From the NCBI GenBank assembly GCA_937915545.1, contig CALGIJ010000041.1, positions 1 through 64,000 of the forward strand: 64,000 nucleotides of DNA, given 5' to 3'. The DNA comes from an uncultured Desulfobacterales bacterium. Its GTDB lineage: Bacteria > Desulfobacterota > Desulfobulbia > Desulfobulbales > Desulfocapsaceae. How positions within the stretch are numbered: position 1 is the stretch's first letter; each line of letters opens with the position of its first letter. The notes beneath the pieces were generated by a model. The model saw only the letters and a program-made list of their open reading frames with translations, made no database searches and was not told where the DNA came from. The translations under genes and the position numbers were made by a program. This document shows, one piece after another, positions 8,386 through 17,021 of the stretch.

Positions 8386-9828
8386 TCAGCGCGCGGCGCT
8401 GGTCAGCTGCGTCACCTCGTTGCCAGCCAGCTCGGTCTCGAAACGGACGTGCAGGGAATATTCGTTGCCGACGAAGTCGTGGCAGCGCACCGCCATCACC
8501 ATGCCGGTGCGCTGCAGGGGATCGACGGCCGACTTGGGCCGCAGGTGGATACGGATCATCTTGCCGAGCAGGGCGGCGGCGCTCTTTTTCTTCGAGAAGC
8601 GCAGTGTCAGCGCCACACCGCCGCGGGAGAGATCAAGCAATTCGCCCTTGGCGGTCAAACCGGTATCGCTGCCCTGGTTGTCGAGAAGGTCGATGACCAC
8701 CCGCCCCTGGGCCCTGCGCCGCTCGTGGACGCGCCGTGAGCGGCGGTTCTTCTGGAAGAGCGCGCCGGTGGTGGGAAATCTGGAGCAGTAGTCCTGGAGC
8801 TTGCCGTACAATGCCTGCTGGCTCTCCTTCAGGGCGATCAGCCTGCCGCGGCGCAGCACCGACACCTGCGCCCCGCGGCTGATCACATCGACCGTCCACA
8901 CCGAAGCGTCGAAGAAATTCTCGGCGCCGACGATCTCGCCCGCCCCGTAGGTCCACAGCAGCACCTGGCGCCCATCGCTCTCGGCGACCATCTGCACCTG
9001 GCCGCTGTTGACGAGAAAGAGGGAGGCGTTGAACTCCCCATGGCGCACCACGACCTCGCCATCGACATAGCTGCGCTGCGGGGCGGCATGGTAGAGGGCG
9101 GCGAACTCCTCGCGGGACAGGCTGCGCAGAAGGTCCTTCCATGTCGACTGCACATCGAGACCGATGGAAGCAGTCTTTTCCTCCTCGATCAGCTCGGCGG
9201 CGCGAATTCCCGCCAGCAGGGCCATGGGGTCGATCTCCAGCAGCCGCTCGCGCAGCCGCTCGGCCTCTTCGAAGCGGTGGCCGCGGGCATAGCGGGCAAT
9301 CTTCTCCATGATCAGCTCGACAGCCAGCTGCTTGTCGCCTCCGGCCAGCGCCGCCTGGACTTCCGCCTCATCATCACCACCGCCCGCAGCGGTCTGCGCC
9401 GCCGTGGTCAGGGCCCGTCCCCCCTCCCCCTGACGGACAAGCAGCGCCGAGAGGTAGTTCCTGCCGCCCTCGTCCATCTGGGGCAGCATGGCCTGCAGTA
9501 CCTTGCGGCACGTGGCGGCGTCGGCGAGTTTTTCGGCAACATTGTCGAAGGCCTGACGGATGGCGACCAGGGCGGTGTCGCCGCGCAGCCCGACGGCAAT
9601 CACCCCAAGGGGGATGCGCCGCAGGCAATAGCGACCATCGGCGAAACAGAACTCTGCCGCAGTCGCCCCTTCGAGATTGTCGAGAACCGCCGCCCAGGCC
9701 GGATTCTCCTCCCCTCCTGGCAGTTCAGCGCCGGCGAGGGTGCGATAGAGCACCACCCCGTCGAAGGAGAGCAGCAGCACCTCCTGTACCGTCGTCACTC
9801 GTGCAAGTTTTCGTAAAAAGGAATGCAT
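8386..9828 (-). CDS. Roadblock-like / cyclic-nucleotide-binding / PilZ protein
   Basis: This 480-residue protein has three parts. The N-terminus (about 1-110, VTTVQEVLLLSFDGVVLYRT) resembles the roadblock/LC7 fold. Residues about 225-345 form a cNMP-binding (CRP-type) beta roll, with VDGEVVVRHGEFNASLFLVNSG. The C-terminus is a PilZ domain whose c-di-GMP motifs look intact: RxxxR (RVHER) and DxSxxG (DLSRGG). It has no HTH, so it is a cytoplasmic signal integrator rather than a CRP regulator. ATG at 9828 has AGG 9 bases upstream; an alternative in-frame ATG lies at 9858. It may act with the DUF4388 response regulator encoded convergently. Confidence 0.85.
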   Translation of the reverse strand: MHSFLRKLARVTTVQEVLLLSFDGVVLYRTLAGAELPGGEENPAWAAVLDNLEGATAAEFCFADGRYCLRRIPLGVIAVGLRGDTALVAIRQAFDNVAEKLADAATCRKVLQAMLPQMDEGGRNYLSALLVRQGEGGRALTTAAQTAAGGGDDEAEVQAALAGGDKQLAVELIMEKIARYARGHRFEEAERLRERLLEIDPMALLAGIRAAELIEEEKTASIGLDVQSTWKDLLRSLSREEFAALYHAAPQRSYVDGEVVVRHGEFNASLFLVNSGQVQMVAESDGRQVLLWTYGAGEIVGAENFFDASVWTVDVISRGAQVSVLRRGRLIALKESQQALYGKLQDYCSRFPTTGALFQKNRRSRRVHERRRAQGRVVIDLLDNQGSDTGLTAKGELLDLSRGGVALTLRFSKKKSAAALLGKMIRIHLRPKSAVDPLQRTGMVMAVRCHDFVGNEYSLHVRFETELAGNEVTQLTSAAR

Positions 9829-9910
9829 CGACAGGTACCTTTCATGGTCTGCCGGCATGGCCAGGGAAGGACCACACCGCAGGGGCAACGCCAACCAGGG
9901 GCGGCAAGGA

Positions 9911-10336
9911 TCAGAAGAGCAGCCGGTGCCGCACCGTCTTCGGGGCATGGGCCGCCACGGCGGCGGCGACAAAGAGCAGCAGCATGGTCTCCCTTCCCGG
10001 GAAAAGACCATGGAACACCGCTCCCAACAAGATAATTTTCACCAGGGTCACCACCCCGGCCAGTTCCCGCCACAGCTGGCGGTGACGCAGCCACTCGCTG
10101 CCCAGCAGCAGAAAGCCGCTCGCCGTGGCGAGCACCGAGTAGCCGCGCAGTTCCGGCAGGGCATCACCATGGAGGAAGACAGCCAGCACCACGCCGGCGC
10201 CAACGAGGTGGATCGCCCTGACAGCGATCGACAGGCCGAGCACCCAGAAGGGCCGGGCGCCGATCCTTCCCATGACACCGTCCCCCTGTCGGCCTCCATG
10301 CGAATTCATTGATTTTCCCACTTTCGTCTCTGGCAC
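9911..10336 (-). CDS. Small integral membrane protein
   Basis: The 141-residue protein has about four hydrophobic helices (VLGLSIAVRAIHLVGAGVVL, SVLATASGFLLLGSEWL, LAGVVTLVKIILLGAVFHGL, MLLLFVAAAVAAHA). I do not recognise a family. The GTG start at 10336 is chosen because a full Shine-Dalgarno AAGGAGG lies 6 bases upstream. ATGs at 10309 and 10273 are also in frame, the latter with GGGGGA 7 bases before it. It follows the DMT-family gene by 14 bases on the same strand, so the two are probably cotranscribed. Confidence 0.7.
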   Translation of the reverse strand: MPETKVGKSMNSHGGRQGDGVMGRIGARPFWVLGLSIAVRAIHLVGAGVVLAVFLHGDALPELRGYSVLATASGFLLLGSEWLRHRQLWRELAGVVTLVKIILLGAVFHGLFPGRETMLLLFVAAAVAAHAPKTVRHRLLF

Positions 10337-10350
10337 GTTCAGCCTCCTTC

Positions 10351-10707
10351 TCAGGCGGGAAAGAGCCTGCTGCGGAAGAGAAAGAAGACCGCCCCCAGCA
10401 GACAGCACCCGGCCCAGAGATAATCGAGGGAGAGCTTTTCCTTCATGTAGAAGATGGAAAAGGGCACGAAGACGAACAGGGTGATCACCTCCTGGAGGAT
10501 CTTCAGTTGCCCCACCGGCATGATCTGATGGCCGACGCGATTGGCCGGCACCTGCAGAAGGTATTCGAACAGGGCGATCCCCCAACTGAGCAGGGCGGCG
10601 ATGATCCACGGTTTGTGGGCGTGGTTGCGCAGATGCCCGTACCAGGCGAAAGTCATGAAAACATTGCTGCAGCAGAGCAGGAAGACGGTAATGGCGAATC
10701 TGTTCAT
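10351..10707 (-). CDS. DMT family protein (DUF486)
   Basis: This 118-residue membrane protein has four predicted helices: AITVFLLCCSNVFMTFAWYG, WIIAALLSWGIALFEYLL, ILQEVITLFVFVPFSIFYM and YLWAGCCLLGAVFFLFR. The signatures HLRNHAHKPW, QVPANRVGH and KILQEVITLFVFVPFS are characteristic of DUF486, a half-size relative of drug/metabolite transporters that would need to dimerise. The substrate is unknown. The start at MNRFAITVF (10707) is chosen because the first helix begins there. It is first of a two-gene unit with the small membrane protein downstream. Confidence 0.87.
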   Translation of the reverse strand: MNRFAITVFLLCCSNVFMTFAWYGHLRNHAHKPWIIAALLSWGIALFEYLLQVPANRVGHQIMPVGQLKILQEVITLFVFVPFSIFYMKEKLSLDYLWAGCCLLGAVFFLFRSRLFPA

Positions 10708-10995
10708 GGGGATCCGGGGTTCGCGACAGAGGCCGGCGGAGCCTTGCTCCGCCCCCATTTATTGCAAGCGGTATAGTGTACACCAGCTCCTGCCCGCCAT
10801 CCACAGCCTTTTCGCACCCCACCCGACATAGAGCAAAAAAGATCGTCTGCGCGGCCGCCGCCTCGTTACAGCCGGGCATCACTCTCCTGCCACCATCAAG
10901 AGCCGGGCCCGGCAAGGTACTTCTCGGGGCCGGTGCCGCGGCCCTTGGGAGCTGCGAAGACACGCTCTCCGCACCGCTCAACACCTCGCCCCCGT

Positions 10996-12150
10996 TCAGC
11001 CGTTGCTCTTCACCCTGGGAAAGATGGCGATGATCGGCAGGGTGAGGAGCGGCACCACCGCCATGGCGGTCAGCACCGGGCGAATGGCGAAATGGTCGGC
11101 GAGCCGCCCGATGATAGGGGTGATCGCCCCGCCCAGGCCATAGGCGAAGCCCATCATCAGGCTGGCCACCATCGACCGCCCCTTGGGCGCCAGGGTCTGG
11201 GCCATGGTCACCCCGAGAGGCAGCGGCGCGAGGACGAAGCCCCCGGCCAGGGCCGCCCCGAAATAGACCCACTGCCCCTCGAGTTGCATGAGGAGCCACA
11301 GGGCCGGGGCCATGCACAGGTAGGAGAAGAAAAAGACCGGCTTGAAGCCGATGCGGTCGGAGATATGGCCGGCGAGCAGGCCGCTGATGGTCCCGGAGAC
11401 GGTGAAAATGGAGTAGATCGCCCCGGCCGAGACGACGCTGAAGCCCTCCTGCACGTAGAGTACCGGCATGAAGGTGAGGAAGGCCTGCCCGGTGATGGCG
11501 CGCAGCAGCATGACCAGCCAGATGAGGGCGACGATCTTCCACGCCGCGCCGAGGCTCTCCTTGAGCGCACCGATGAAACCGTTGCGGCGCATGCCCTCGC
11601 TCTGCGGCCGGGGGATGACGCGGTAGAGGTAGATCAGCACCAGCAGCCCGGCGATCATCGTCCACGGCATCGCCTCAAGGCCGAAGGAGGCCACATACCA
11701 GGTGATGAACAGCGGCCCGAGGCCGAAGGCCAGTGTCCCACCGGTATTGAACACCGACATCGACAGCCCGGCCTTGCTGCCGGCGTAGAGCGGCACCATG
11801 CCAGTCACCGAGGGGTGAAACATCGACGAGCCGATCGAGCCGAGGGCAACGCAGAAGAGGAGCGCCCAGAAGTTGGGCGAGACCCCCGACAGGGGGATGA
11901 AGAGGATGGGCAGGGCGAGACCGATGAACATGAAGGCCCGCGTGGCATAGCGGTCGGCGAAGTAGCCGACGGTCGGCTGAATGATAAAGGCGAGCAGGCG
12001 CATCATCCCGGCAATGACCCCGATCTCGGTGAGGGTCAAGCCGAGCTTATCGACGAAGACCGGGAAGAGCGGGGTGATGAAGGCGGTGTAGAAATCGCCG
12101 GTGAAGTGGATCAGGGTCAGGGCGAAGAGGATCTTGAGATTTGTCGACAT
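10996..12150 (-). CDS. MFS transporter, fosmidomycin-resistance (Fsr) type
   Basis: The 384-residue protein has twelve predicted membrane helices. Fsr-like features are HFTGDFYTAFITPLFPVF in helix 1, the loop 2-3 motif GYFADRYATR and SSMFHPSVTGMVPLY. In helix 4-5 SMSVFNTGGTLAFGLGP is typical of this exporter family. The true substrate cannot be read from sequence; the family includes the fosmidomycin exporter of E. coli. GGGA is placed 7 bases before the ATG. It lies 103 bases after the crotonase-like gene on the same strand, so cotranscription is possible but not certain. Confidence 0.85.
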   Translation of the reverse strand: MSTNLKILFALTLIHFTGDFYTAFITPLFPVFVDKLGLTLTEIGVIAGMMRLLAFIIQPTVGYFADRYATRAFMFIGLALPILFIPLSGVSPNFWALLFCVALGSIGSSMFHPSVTGMVPLYAGSKAGLSMSVFNTGGTLAFGLGPLFITWYVASFGLEAMPWTMIAGLLVLIYLYRVIPRPQSEGMRRNGFIGALKESLGAAWKIVALIWLVMLLRAITGQAFLTFMPVLYVQEGFSVVSAGAIYSIFTVSGTISGLLAGHISDRIGFKPVFFFSYLCMAPALWLLMQLEGQWVYFGAALAGGFVLAPLPLGVTMAQTLAPKGRSMVASLMMGFAYGLGGAITPIIGRLADHFAIRPVLTAMAVVPLLTLPIIAIFPRVKSNG

Positions 12151-12253
12151 GACAGGGTCCCGTAGCGGAAAAGAGGTGGAAAAAGCCGGCGGGACCCTTC
12201 ACGGGAGCGTCGACAGCGCCATATAATCGGCATCGACCGCGGAAAGTCAAACC

Positions 12254-13033
12254 CTATCGCAGCTTCCACTGCGGATTTCGCTTGCCGAGAAAGGCCGCCA
12301 CCCCCTCGTGGGCGTCCTCGGTGGTGCAGAGTCGGGCGAAGGCCTCGTTCATATAGTGGAACTGCTTGTGGTACTCCATGTCCTCGGCCTGATAGAAGGC
12401 GCTCTTGGCGATCTGCACCGCCAGCGGGCTCCTCGTCGCCAGGTCTTCCGCCCACTTGAGGGCTTCGTCGTCGAGCTCCTCATGGGGTACCACCCGGTTG
12501 ACCAGGCCCAGCTCGAGGGCCTCCTGGGCCTTGAGGAGATTGCCGTAGAGGAGCAGTTCGAGGGCCTTCTTGCGGCCGACGCAGCGCATCACCGGGAGAA
12601 TCGGGCCGACGCAGTTGAGGCCGACGTTGATGGCGGTGAGGCCCATCTTGACCCGCTCCGAGGCAATCACCAGATCGGCGGCGGCGGCCAGCCCCATGCC
12701 GTTGGCGGTGGCCACCCCCTGCAGCTGGGCGATGACCGGCTTTTTCATGGTGGAGATGGCCACCAGCGGGTTCTCCATCCACTCGATCCAGCGGCGGTAG
12801 TCGTTGGCCGACTTGCCCTCCAGTTCCTTGACGTCAATGCCGGCGCAAAAGGCGCGCCCGGAGCTCTTCAGCAGCACCACCCGCACCTCCTCGTCCTTTT
12901 CCATGGCGAGCAGGGCGCTATGCAGCTCCCCAGCCATCTCGCTGGTAAAGGTGTTGAGCTGCTCCGGTCGGTTGAGGGTGACGATGCCGACGTGGGTGGG
13001 GGTTTTCTCGACAAGAATCGTTGCGAATTGCAT
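12254..13033 (-). CDS. Enoyl-CoA hydratase/isomerase-family protein lacking both catalytic Glu
   Basis: A full-length crotonase fold (259 residues) with the first oxyanion-hole segment AFCAGIDVKELEG and the second GVATANGMGLAAAADLVIA. In classical hydratase the two catalytic glutamates sit in GGGCE (E144) and QPE (E164). Here these align with NGMGL (Gly) and GLTA (Ala), so hydration by the textbook mechanism is unlikely. The pattern resembles ECHDC3-like members, whose CoA substrate is uncertain. The acyl-CoA pocket and C-terminal helix look normal. GGGAGG stands shortly before the ATG. The MFS exporter gene follows downstream. Confidence 0.87.
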   Translation of the reverse strand: MQFATILVEKTPTHVGIVTLNRPEQLNTFTSEMAGELHSALLAMEKDEEVRVVLLKSSGRAFCAGIDVKELEGKSANDYRRWIEWMENPLVAISTMKKPVIAQLQGVATANGMGLAAAADLVIASERVKMGLTAINVGLNCVGPILPVMRCVGRKKALELLLYGNLLKAQEALELGLVNRVVPHEELDDEALKWAEDLATRSPLAVQIAKSAFYQAEDMEYHKQFHYMNEAFARLCTTEDAHEGVAAFLGKRNPQWKLR

Positions 13034-13352
13034 AGTGTTCCTCCCTTATGCCTGTTGCGACTGCGGTGGTGGTGGAAGACTGCGCCGAAAACCGGATGAC
13101 AGCGCACGATTCCCCCATTTTGCGCATTTGTCAAGAACATCGCTGCCCTCGGCAGCCGCCGCCTTCGCCTCCGCACGAGCCGATCTTTTTCTTTCGTTCG
13201 CCTTGGCCCCTGTGGTACAACAGGAAAGAGGACGGCAGGCAGGCCACGCTGGGCCGCCCCTCCTCCCCGCCCCGGCGGAATCCTTGTCGGCCCGGCCCGC
13301 CCCTTCTGCGGGCCGCATCTCTCACCCCCCTTCAGGAGCCAACAGCCAAGCC
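13034..13352. other. Divergent intergenic region
   Basis: The gap lies between the leftward crotonase-like gene and the rightward DUF3011 gene. I see no clear promoter pair, RNA gene or repeat. Short open frames here look like GC-rich chance frames. Confidence 0.45.
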
Positions 13353-13889
13353 ATGAACGCCATAACGACAGTGACGCTTGCCGCGGTGATCGCCACCGCC
13401 CTGGCGGCCGGCCCCGCCGAGAGCGAGACCATCCGCCACACCCTGCGCTGCGAGAGCAAGGACTTCTCTTCGCGGAGATGCGCCCTGCCACTGGCGCCGC
13501 GCAGATCGGAGGTCGAGGAGATCCGCCTGGTGCGGCAGCTCTCCACCAAACCCTGCCAGGAGGGCCGCACCTGGTTCGCCGATGAGTCGGAGATCCTCGT
13601 CAAGAACGGCTGCCGTGCCGAATTCCAGGTAGTCTACCGGGTGTATGGCGGATATGACCGCTACGAGCGCCCCGGCCACGACTTCCACCCCGGCGGCAAG
13701 CCCTGGCCGCCGCCACCAGGCTTGCGCGACGACCCCAACGAGATGGTGATGCGCTCGTTCCAGGATATCCTCGGCCGGCCCCCGTCGCGTAACGAGCTGC
13801 GCTACTATCGCGAAATGATCATCGACCGCGGCTGGAGCGAACGCGACGTTCGCCGCGACCTGCGCGAGGATCGGCAGAAAGGCCGTTAG
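13353..13889 (+). CDS. Secreted DUF3011 protein
   Basis: The 178-residue protein starts with a signal peptide (ITTVTLAAVIATALAAGPAES) and is probably periplasmic. Residues about 27-100 match DUF3011: CESKDFSSRRC, RQLSTKPCQEGRTW and the closing NGCRAEFQVVYR, with four cysteines that may form disulfides. The C-terminal part is Pro- and Gly-rich, then charged (MVMRSFQDILGRPPSRNELR). The role is unknown. The ATG at 13353 is supported by the signal peptide. AGGAG lies about 14 bases upstream, further away than usual. The gene ends 58 bases before the convergent thioesterase gene. Confidence 0.78.
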   Translation: MNAITTVTLAAVIATALAAGPAESETIRHTLRCESKDFSSRRCALPLAPRRSEVEEIRLVRQLSTKPCQEGRTWFADESEILVKNGCRAEFQVVYRVYGGYDRYERPGHDFHPGGKPWPPPPGLRDDPNEMVMRSFQDILGRPPSRNELRYYREMIIDRGWSERDVRRDLREDRQKGR

Positions 13890-13947
13890 AAGCTGGCCCG
13901 TGGCTGGGCAGGCTGGCGGCAGGGTCAAGAAAAGATAGAGGCCCCGC

Positions 13948-14451
13948 CTACAGCCCCTCGGCCATGAGGCGCAGGTCCTCTTCAGGAATGATCCCCAGGG
14001 AGGCGAACTGCTCTTTGCTGAACAGGGCGAAATTCCCCTCCGCCGAGGCGCAGAGCCGCTCGCCGTCATCGAAGATCTCCCCACGCACCGTTGCCCGCCG
14101 CTCCCCCTGCCACTTCGTGATGGCGCCTATGGCACTGACCGTGGCGCCGACATGGATGGGGCGGTGGTAGCGCACCGTCATGCTCCTGGTAAGGATGAAG
14201 CGCCGGGCGACGACGATGGCCGTCCAGCTCATGACTTCGTCGAGGATGGTGGCGATGACGCCGCCGTGCACCAGGTTGCTCCAGCCGCGAAACTGGCCGG
14301 AAATGGTCAACACAGCACGCACCTGATCGTCACGGCGGGCGAAGGTCATATGCAGCCCGTGAGCATTGTCCGGCCCGCAGCCGAAGCAGTGCTTGTCAAT
14401 GTTGGGCAGCGGCTGCCAGGCCTGCCCGGGAGAAGAGAGTGGCGTTGTCAT
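13948..14451 (-). CDS. PaaI/YiiD-type hotdog thioesterase
   Basis: The 167-residue protein carries the hotdog signature of PaaI-like acyl-CoA thioesterases: CFGCGPDNAHGLHM near the N-terminus, then LVHGGVIATILDEVMSWTA, where the Asp/Glu and HGG motifs sit, and RYHRPIHVGATVSA. It should hydrolyse a small acyl-CoA in the cytoplasm; the substrate is not predictable. The start at MTTPLSSPG (14451) is chosen because upstream residues are not family-like. It follows a second hotdog thioesterase by 47 bases on the same strand, and the two probably form one unit. Confidence 0.85.
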   Translation of the reverse strand: MTTPLSSPGQAWQPLPNIDKHCFGCGPDNAHGLHMTFARRDDQVRAVLTISGQFRGWSNLVHGGVIATILDEVMSWTAIVVARRFILTRSMTVRYHRPIHVGATVSAIGAITKWQGERRATVRGEIFDDGERLCASAEGNFALFSKEQFASLGIIPEEDLRLMAEGL

Positions 14452-14498
14452 GATCGCGGCCCTGCCAGGGTGAAAAGAATCCTTGAAAGCCCACCCCG

Positions 14499-14915
14499 TC
14501 AGCGGGGCAGCGAGAAGCGGCGGGAGATTTCCCTGCCGACACGCATTGGACGCAGCGTACGCAGGTCGATGGGGCACCACAGGGTGCGCGCCCTGGCGAC
14601 GGACTTGCCATCACCGGGGCGCACGAACTCGACGAAACGCTCGAAGATGTTCTTTTCGGCGACGCCGACCCAGGTGCGCGCCACCAACTCGTCGCCAAGC
14701 CGGGCGGCGCTCTGGTAGTCGATCTCGTGGCGGACCACCACCCAGCCGATGGCCGCCTTCTCCTCCTCCGTCGCCCGCGCCTGCCAGTGGGCGGTGGACA
14801 CTTCCTGAACCCAGCGCACGTAGACGACGTTGTTGACGTGGTCGAAGAGATCGATATCGCCGGCGGCAACGGTTATCGGCACCTCGAACCGCTCCCCGGG
14901 CATTTCATTCGACAT
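14499..14915 (-). CDS. 4-hydroxybenzoyl-CoA thioesterase-like (YbgC/FadM) hotdog protein
   Basis: This 138-residue protein matches the YbgC/4HBT hotdog family. The key segment is DIDLFDHVNNVVYVRWVQEV, where the catalytic Asp of DxxxHVNN aligns. It is followed by VVVRHEIDYQSAARLGDEL and a typical C-terminal strand. It is likely an acyl-CoA thioesterase. The ATG at 14915 has GGAGG 5 bases upstream; an in-frame ATG at 14942 would add nine residues. It is the promoter-proximal gene of the two-thioesterase unit. Confidence 0.88.
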   Translation of the reverse strand: MSNEMPGERFEVPITVAAGDIDLFDHVNNVVYVRWVQEVSTAHWQARATEEEKAAIGWVVVRHEIDYQSAARLGDELVARTWVGVAEKNIFERFVEFVRPGDGKSVARARTLWCPIDLRTLRPMRVGREISRRFSLPR

Positions 14916-15289
14916 GCATTCCTCCAACGGCGCTGTCGCCACGATCTCATAGCGACGTCACCCAAATACCCCGCCCCGCAGGACCAGGCGTGCCATACCG
15001 CCCGTGGCGGGATTTTCCCCCAGCCAGAGGGCGACAACCATCTCCTCGAGGGTTCATACCTCCGCCCGGTGGGAAAAATCCACCCTTTTTTCGCCCATCC
15101 CATGTTTTACCAGACCCGCAGCGAGGGGAATCGCCCTGGGCCGGCGATTTACCATTGACAAAAGTTAGACCTGTCGAAACGTGTTCCTCACGCGGCAGGG
15201 ATGCGTCGCCCACCAGGGCTCGCCCCACCGCCAGGTGAAAACACGTCCCGCCAGGGACTTCTCGTTTATGCAGCACAGAGGAGATTGTC
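14916..15289. other. Divergent intergenic region before superoxide dismutase
   Basis: The region contains a TTGACA hexamer at 15155-15160 but no good -10 sequence 17 bases later. A short hairpin (GGTGG 15068-15072 with CCACC 15080-15084) is followed by six T on the plus strand and looks like a weak terminator, although no plus-strand gene precedes it. No gene is supported. Confidence 0.4.
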
Positions 15290-15895
15290 ATGAGTCATAC
15301 GCTACCCCCGTTGGGCTATGCCTACGACGCGCTCGAACCGTTTATCGACGCGAAAACCATGGAGATCCACCACACCAAGCACCACCAGACCTATATCGAC
15401 AAGCTCAACGCCGCTATCAAGGGCAACGCGGCGCTGGAGGCGCTCCCGGTCGAAAGCCTGGTGGCCCGTCTCGACGAGGTCCCCGAAGCCATGCGCAGCG
15501 CGGTGCGCAACCACGGCGGCGGCCATGCCAACCACAGCTTCTTCTGGCCGACGCTGAAAAAGGACGTCGCCGCGCAAGGCCCGGCGGTGGAGGCCATCGC
15601 CAGGAAGTTCGGCAGCCTCGACGCCTTCCGCGAAGCCTTCGCCAACGCCGCCACCCTGCTCTTCGGCAGCGGCTGGGCCTGGCTGACGGTGTCCGGCGGT
15701 GAGCTGGAGATCGTCACCACCGCCAACCAGGATTCGCCGCTGGCCCTCGGCAAGACCCCGGTGCTTGGCCTTGACGTGTGGGAACACGCCTATTATCTCA
15801 AGTATCAGAACCGGCGGCCGGAGTACATCAGTGCCTTCTTCCACATCATCAACTGGGAGCGGGTCAACGAACTCTATCTCGCCGCCAGGAGATAG
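15290..15895 (+). CDS. sodA: Superoxide dismutase, Mn-type
   Basis: The enzyme dismutates superoxide to oxygen and hydrogen peroxide. The 201-residue length is standard. Metal ligands are H27 (EIHHTKHH), H82 (ANHSFFW), D162 and H166 (DVWEHAYY). The residues that separate Mn from Fe enzymes, GGGHANHSFFW and the Gln in TTANQDSPL, favour Mn or cambialistic use. There is no signal peptide, so it is cytoplasmic. GAGGAG lies 6 bases upstream of the ATG. For a probable anaerobe this is an oxygen-defence gene. A secreted nuclease gene follows 79 bases downstream. Confidence 0.95.
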   Translation: MSHTLPPLGYAYDALEPFIDAKTMEIHHTKHHQTYIDKLNAAIKGNAALEALPVESLVARLDEVPEAMRSAVRNHGGGHANHSFFWPTLKKDVAAQGPAVEAIARKFGSLDAFREAFANAATLLFGSGWAWLTVSGGELEIVTTANQDSPLALGKTPVLGLDVWEHAYYLKYQNRRPEYISAFFHIINWERVNELYLAARR

Positions 15896-15974
15896 CCGCG
15901 CGAGCCGAGGCAGTGCAGGGACGGGAAGGTTCCATCACGGGCCAGCCCGCCCCTGCCGAAAACATTCACTGATT

Positions 15975-16451
15975 ATGAAACCAGCCTTCTTCATTCTTCT
16001 TGCCTTATTCTTCTTCTCCCCTGCGGCCCAGGCCTACCAGGCCAAGGTTGTCGGCGTCGCCGACGGCGACTCGCTCACCGTGCTTGCCGAGGGCCGCGAG
16101 CGGGAGATCCGCCTCTACGGCATCGACGCGCCGGAAAGGAAACAGGCTTTCGGGCAGAAGGCCAAGGGCGAGATGACCGCCCTCTGTGCCGGCAAAGTCG
16201 TGGAGGTCGAGGAACTCGACGAGGACAGTTACGGTCGGGCGGTATCCTGGGTGACCGTTAACGGGAGAAGCGTCAACGAGACGATGGTCTTTTCCGGCTA
16301 TGCCTGGGTCTATCGCGCCTACTGCCGCGACGAGATGCGATGCACGAACCTGCTGCGCCTCGAGGCGGAGGCACGGGACAACAAACGCGGGCTGTGGCGC
16401 TACCGCGACCCATTGCCACCCTGGAAGTGGCGGCAACAACGCCGCACGTAG
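15975..16451 (+). CDS. Secreted thermonuclease-family (SNase) nuclease
   Basis: The 158-residue protein has an N-terminal signal peptide (FFILLALFFFSPAAQAYQA) and one staphylococcal-nuclease domain. The catalytic triad is visible as R46 (IRLYGIDAPE), E54 and R88 (YGRAV), with Ca-binding Asp at VADGDS and GIDAPE. It should cleave DNA and RNA in the periplasm or outside the cell. The start is fixed by the signal peptide. It is on the same strand as sodA and convergent with the ybiI-like gene. Confidence 0.92.
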   Translation: MKPAFFILLALFFFSPAAQAYQAKVVGVADGDSLTVLAEGREREIRLYGIDAPERKQAFGQKAKGEMTALCAGKVVEVEELDEDSYGRAVSWVTVNGRSVNETMVFSGYAWVYRAYCRDEMRCTNLLRLEAEARDNKRGLWRYRDPLPPWKWRQQRRT

Positions 16452-16540
16452 AGCAAGGCCACCGCGAAAGCGCAGATGGCCTCCTGCCGTGGCGGGACCT
16501 CTCAGGAGAAAGCCTGCGGCATTGTGACGTTGCGAAGCGC

Positions 16541-16807
16541 TCAGCGCAGCTGGCTGTCCTTGCTGCCACGGCGGTTATAGAGGGTGAGATCCTGTTGCTG
16601 TCGTTCCATGTCGCTCTGGCAGGCGATGCAGAGTCGCACCCCGGGCAGGGCCTGGCGGCGCTTTTCGGGGATCGGGGCCGCGCATTCTTCGCAGTGGCTC
16701 AGGCTGTCGCCGCTGGGCAGCCGGCTCTTGGCAAGCTGCACCGCCGACTCCACCGTGGCGTCGATCTGCTCTTGCACCGCCCCATCCTGCGCCCAGCCGC
16801 TGGCCAT
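16541..16807 (-). CDS. ybiI: DksA/TraR-family zinc-finger protein, YbiI-like
   Basis: This 88-residue protein is colinear with E. coli YbiI, sharing the start MASGW, the zinc finger CEECAAPIPEKRRQALPGVRLC with C39, C42, C60 and C63, and the C-terminus YNRRGSKDSQLR. The family derives from DksA but lacks the long coiled coil with the acidic tip, so it is not expected to modulate RNA polymerase in the DksA manner. Its function is unknown. The start at MASGW matches the family exactly. Confidence 0.93.
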   Translation of the reverse strand: MASGWAQDGAVQEQIDATVESAVQLAKSRLPSGDSLSHCEECAAPIPEKRRQALPGVRLCIACQSDMERQQQDLTLYNRRGSKDSQLR

Positions 16808-17021
16808 AGCCCCACCCCTCGCTCCACATGCCCAGTCAGCGCTATCAGCCATCAGCGGCAAACAGCCCGGACAGGGTCTCCATCCCCAGTATTTTTACAC
16901 ACTACCCACGGTTTGTCGAGGCTCACCGCGGCACATCATCATTCACAAATCTCTCGGCGAAGAAAGGGTCAGACTGGCGAGAAACGTGGCCCTGGCAGAC
17001 AGCGCCAGGAAACCACGGAGT

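Noticed and set aside
9911..11665. Minus-strand frame of 584 codons read as one protein
   Set aside because: Only its last 141 codons look like a protein (the small membrane gene). The rest is out of frame with, and overlaps, the DMT and MFS genes.
10933..12165. Plus-strand frame of 410 codons
   Set aside because: It is antisense to the MFS gene, with a low-complexity Gly/Asp/Glu/Arg translation and no ribosome site.
15155..15183. Promoter for the superoxide dismutase gene starting with TTGACA
   Set aside because: No acceptable -10 element occurs at 16 to 18 bases distance.
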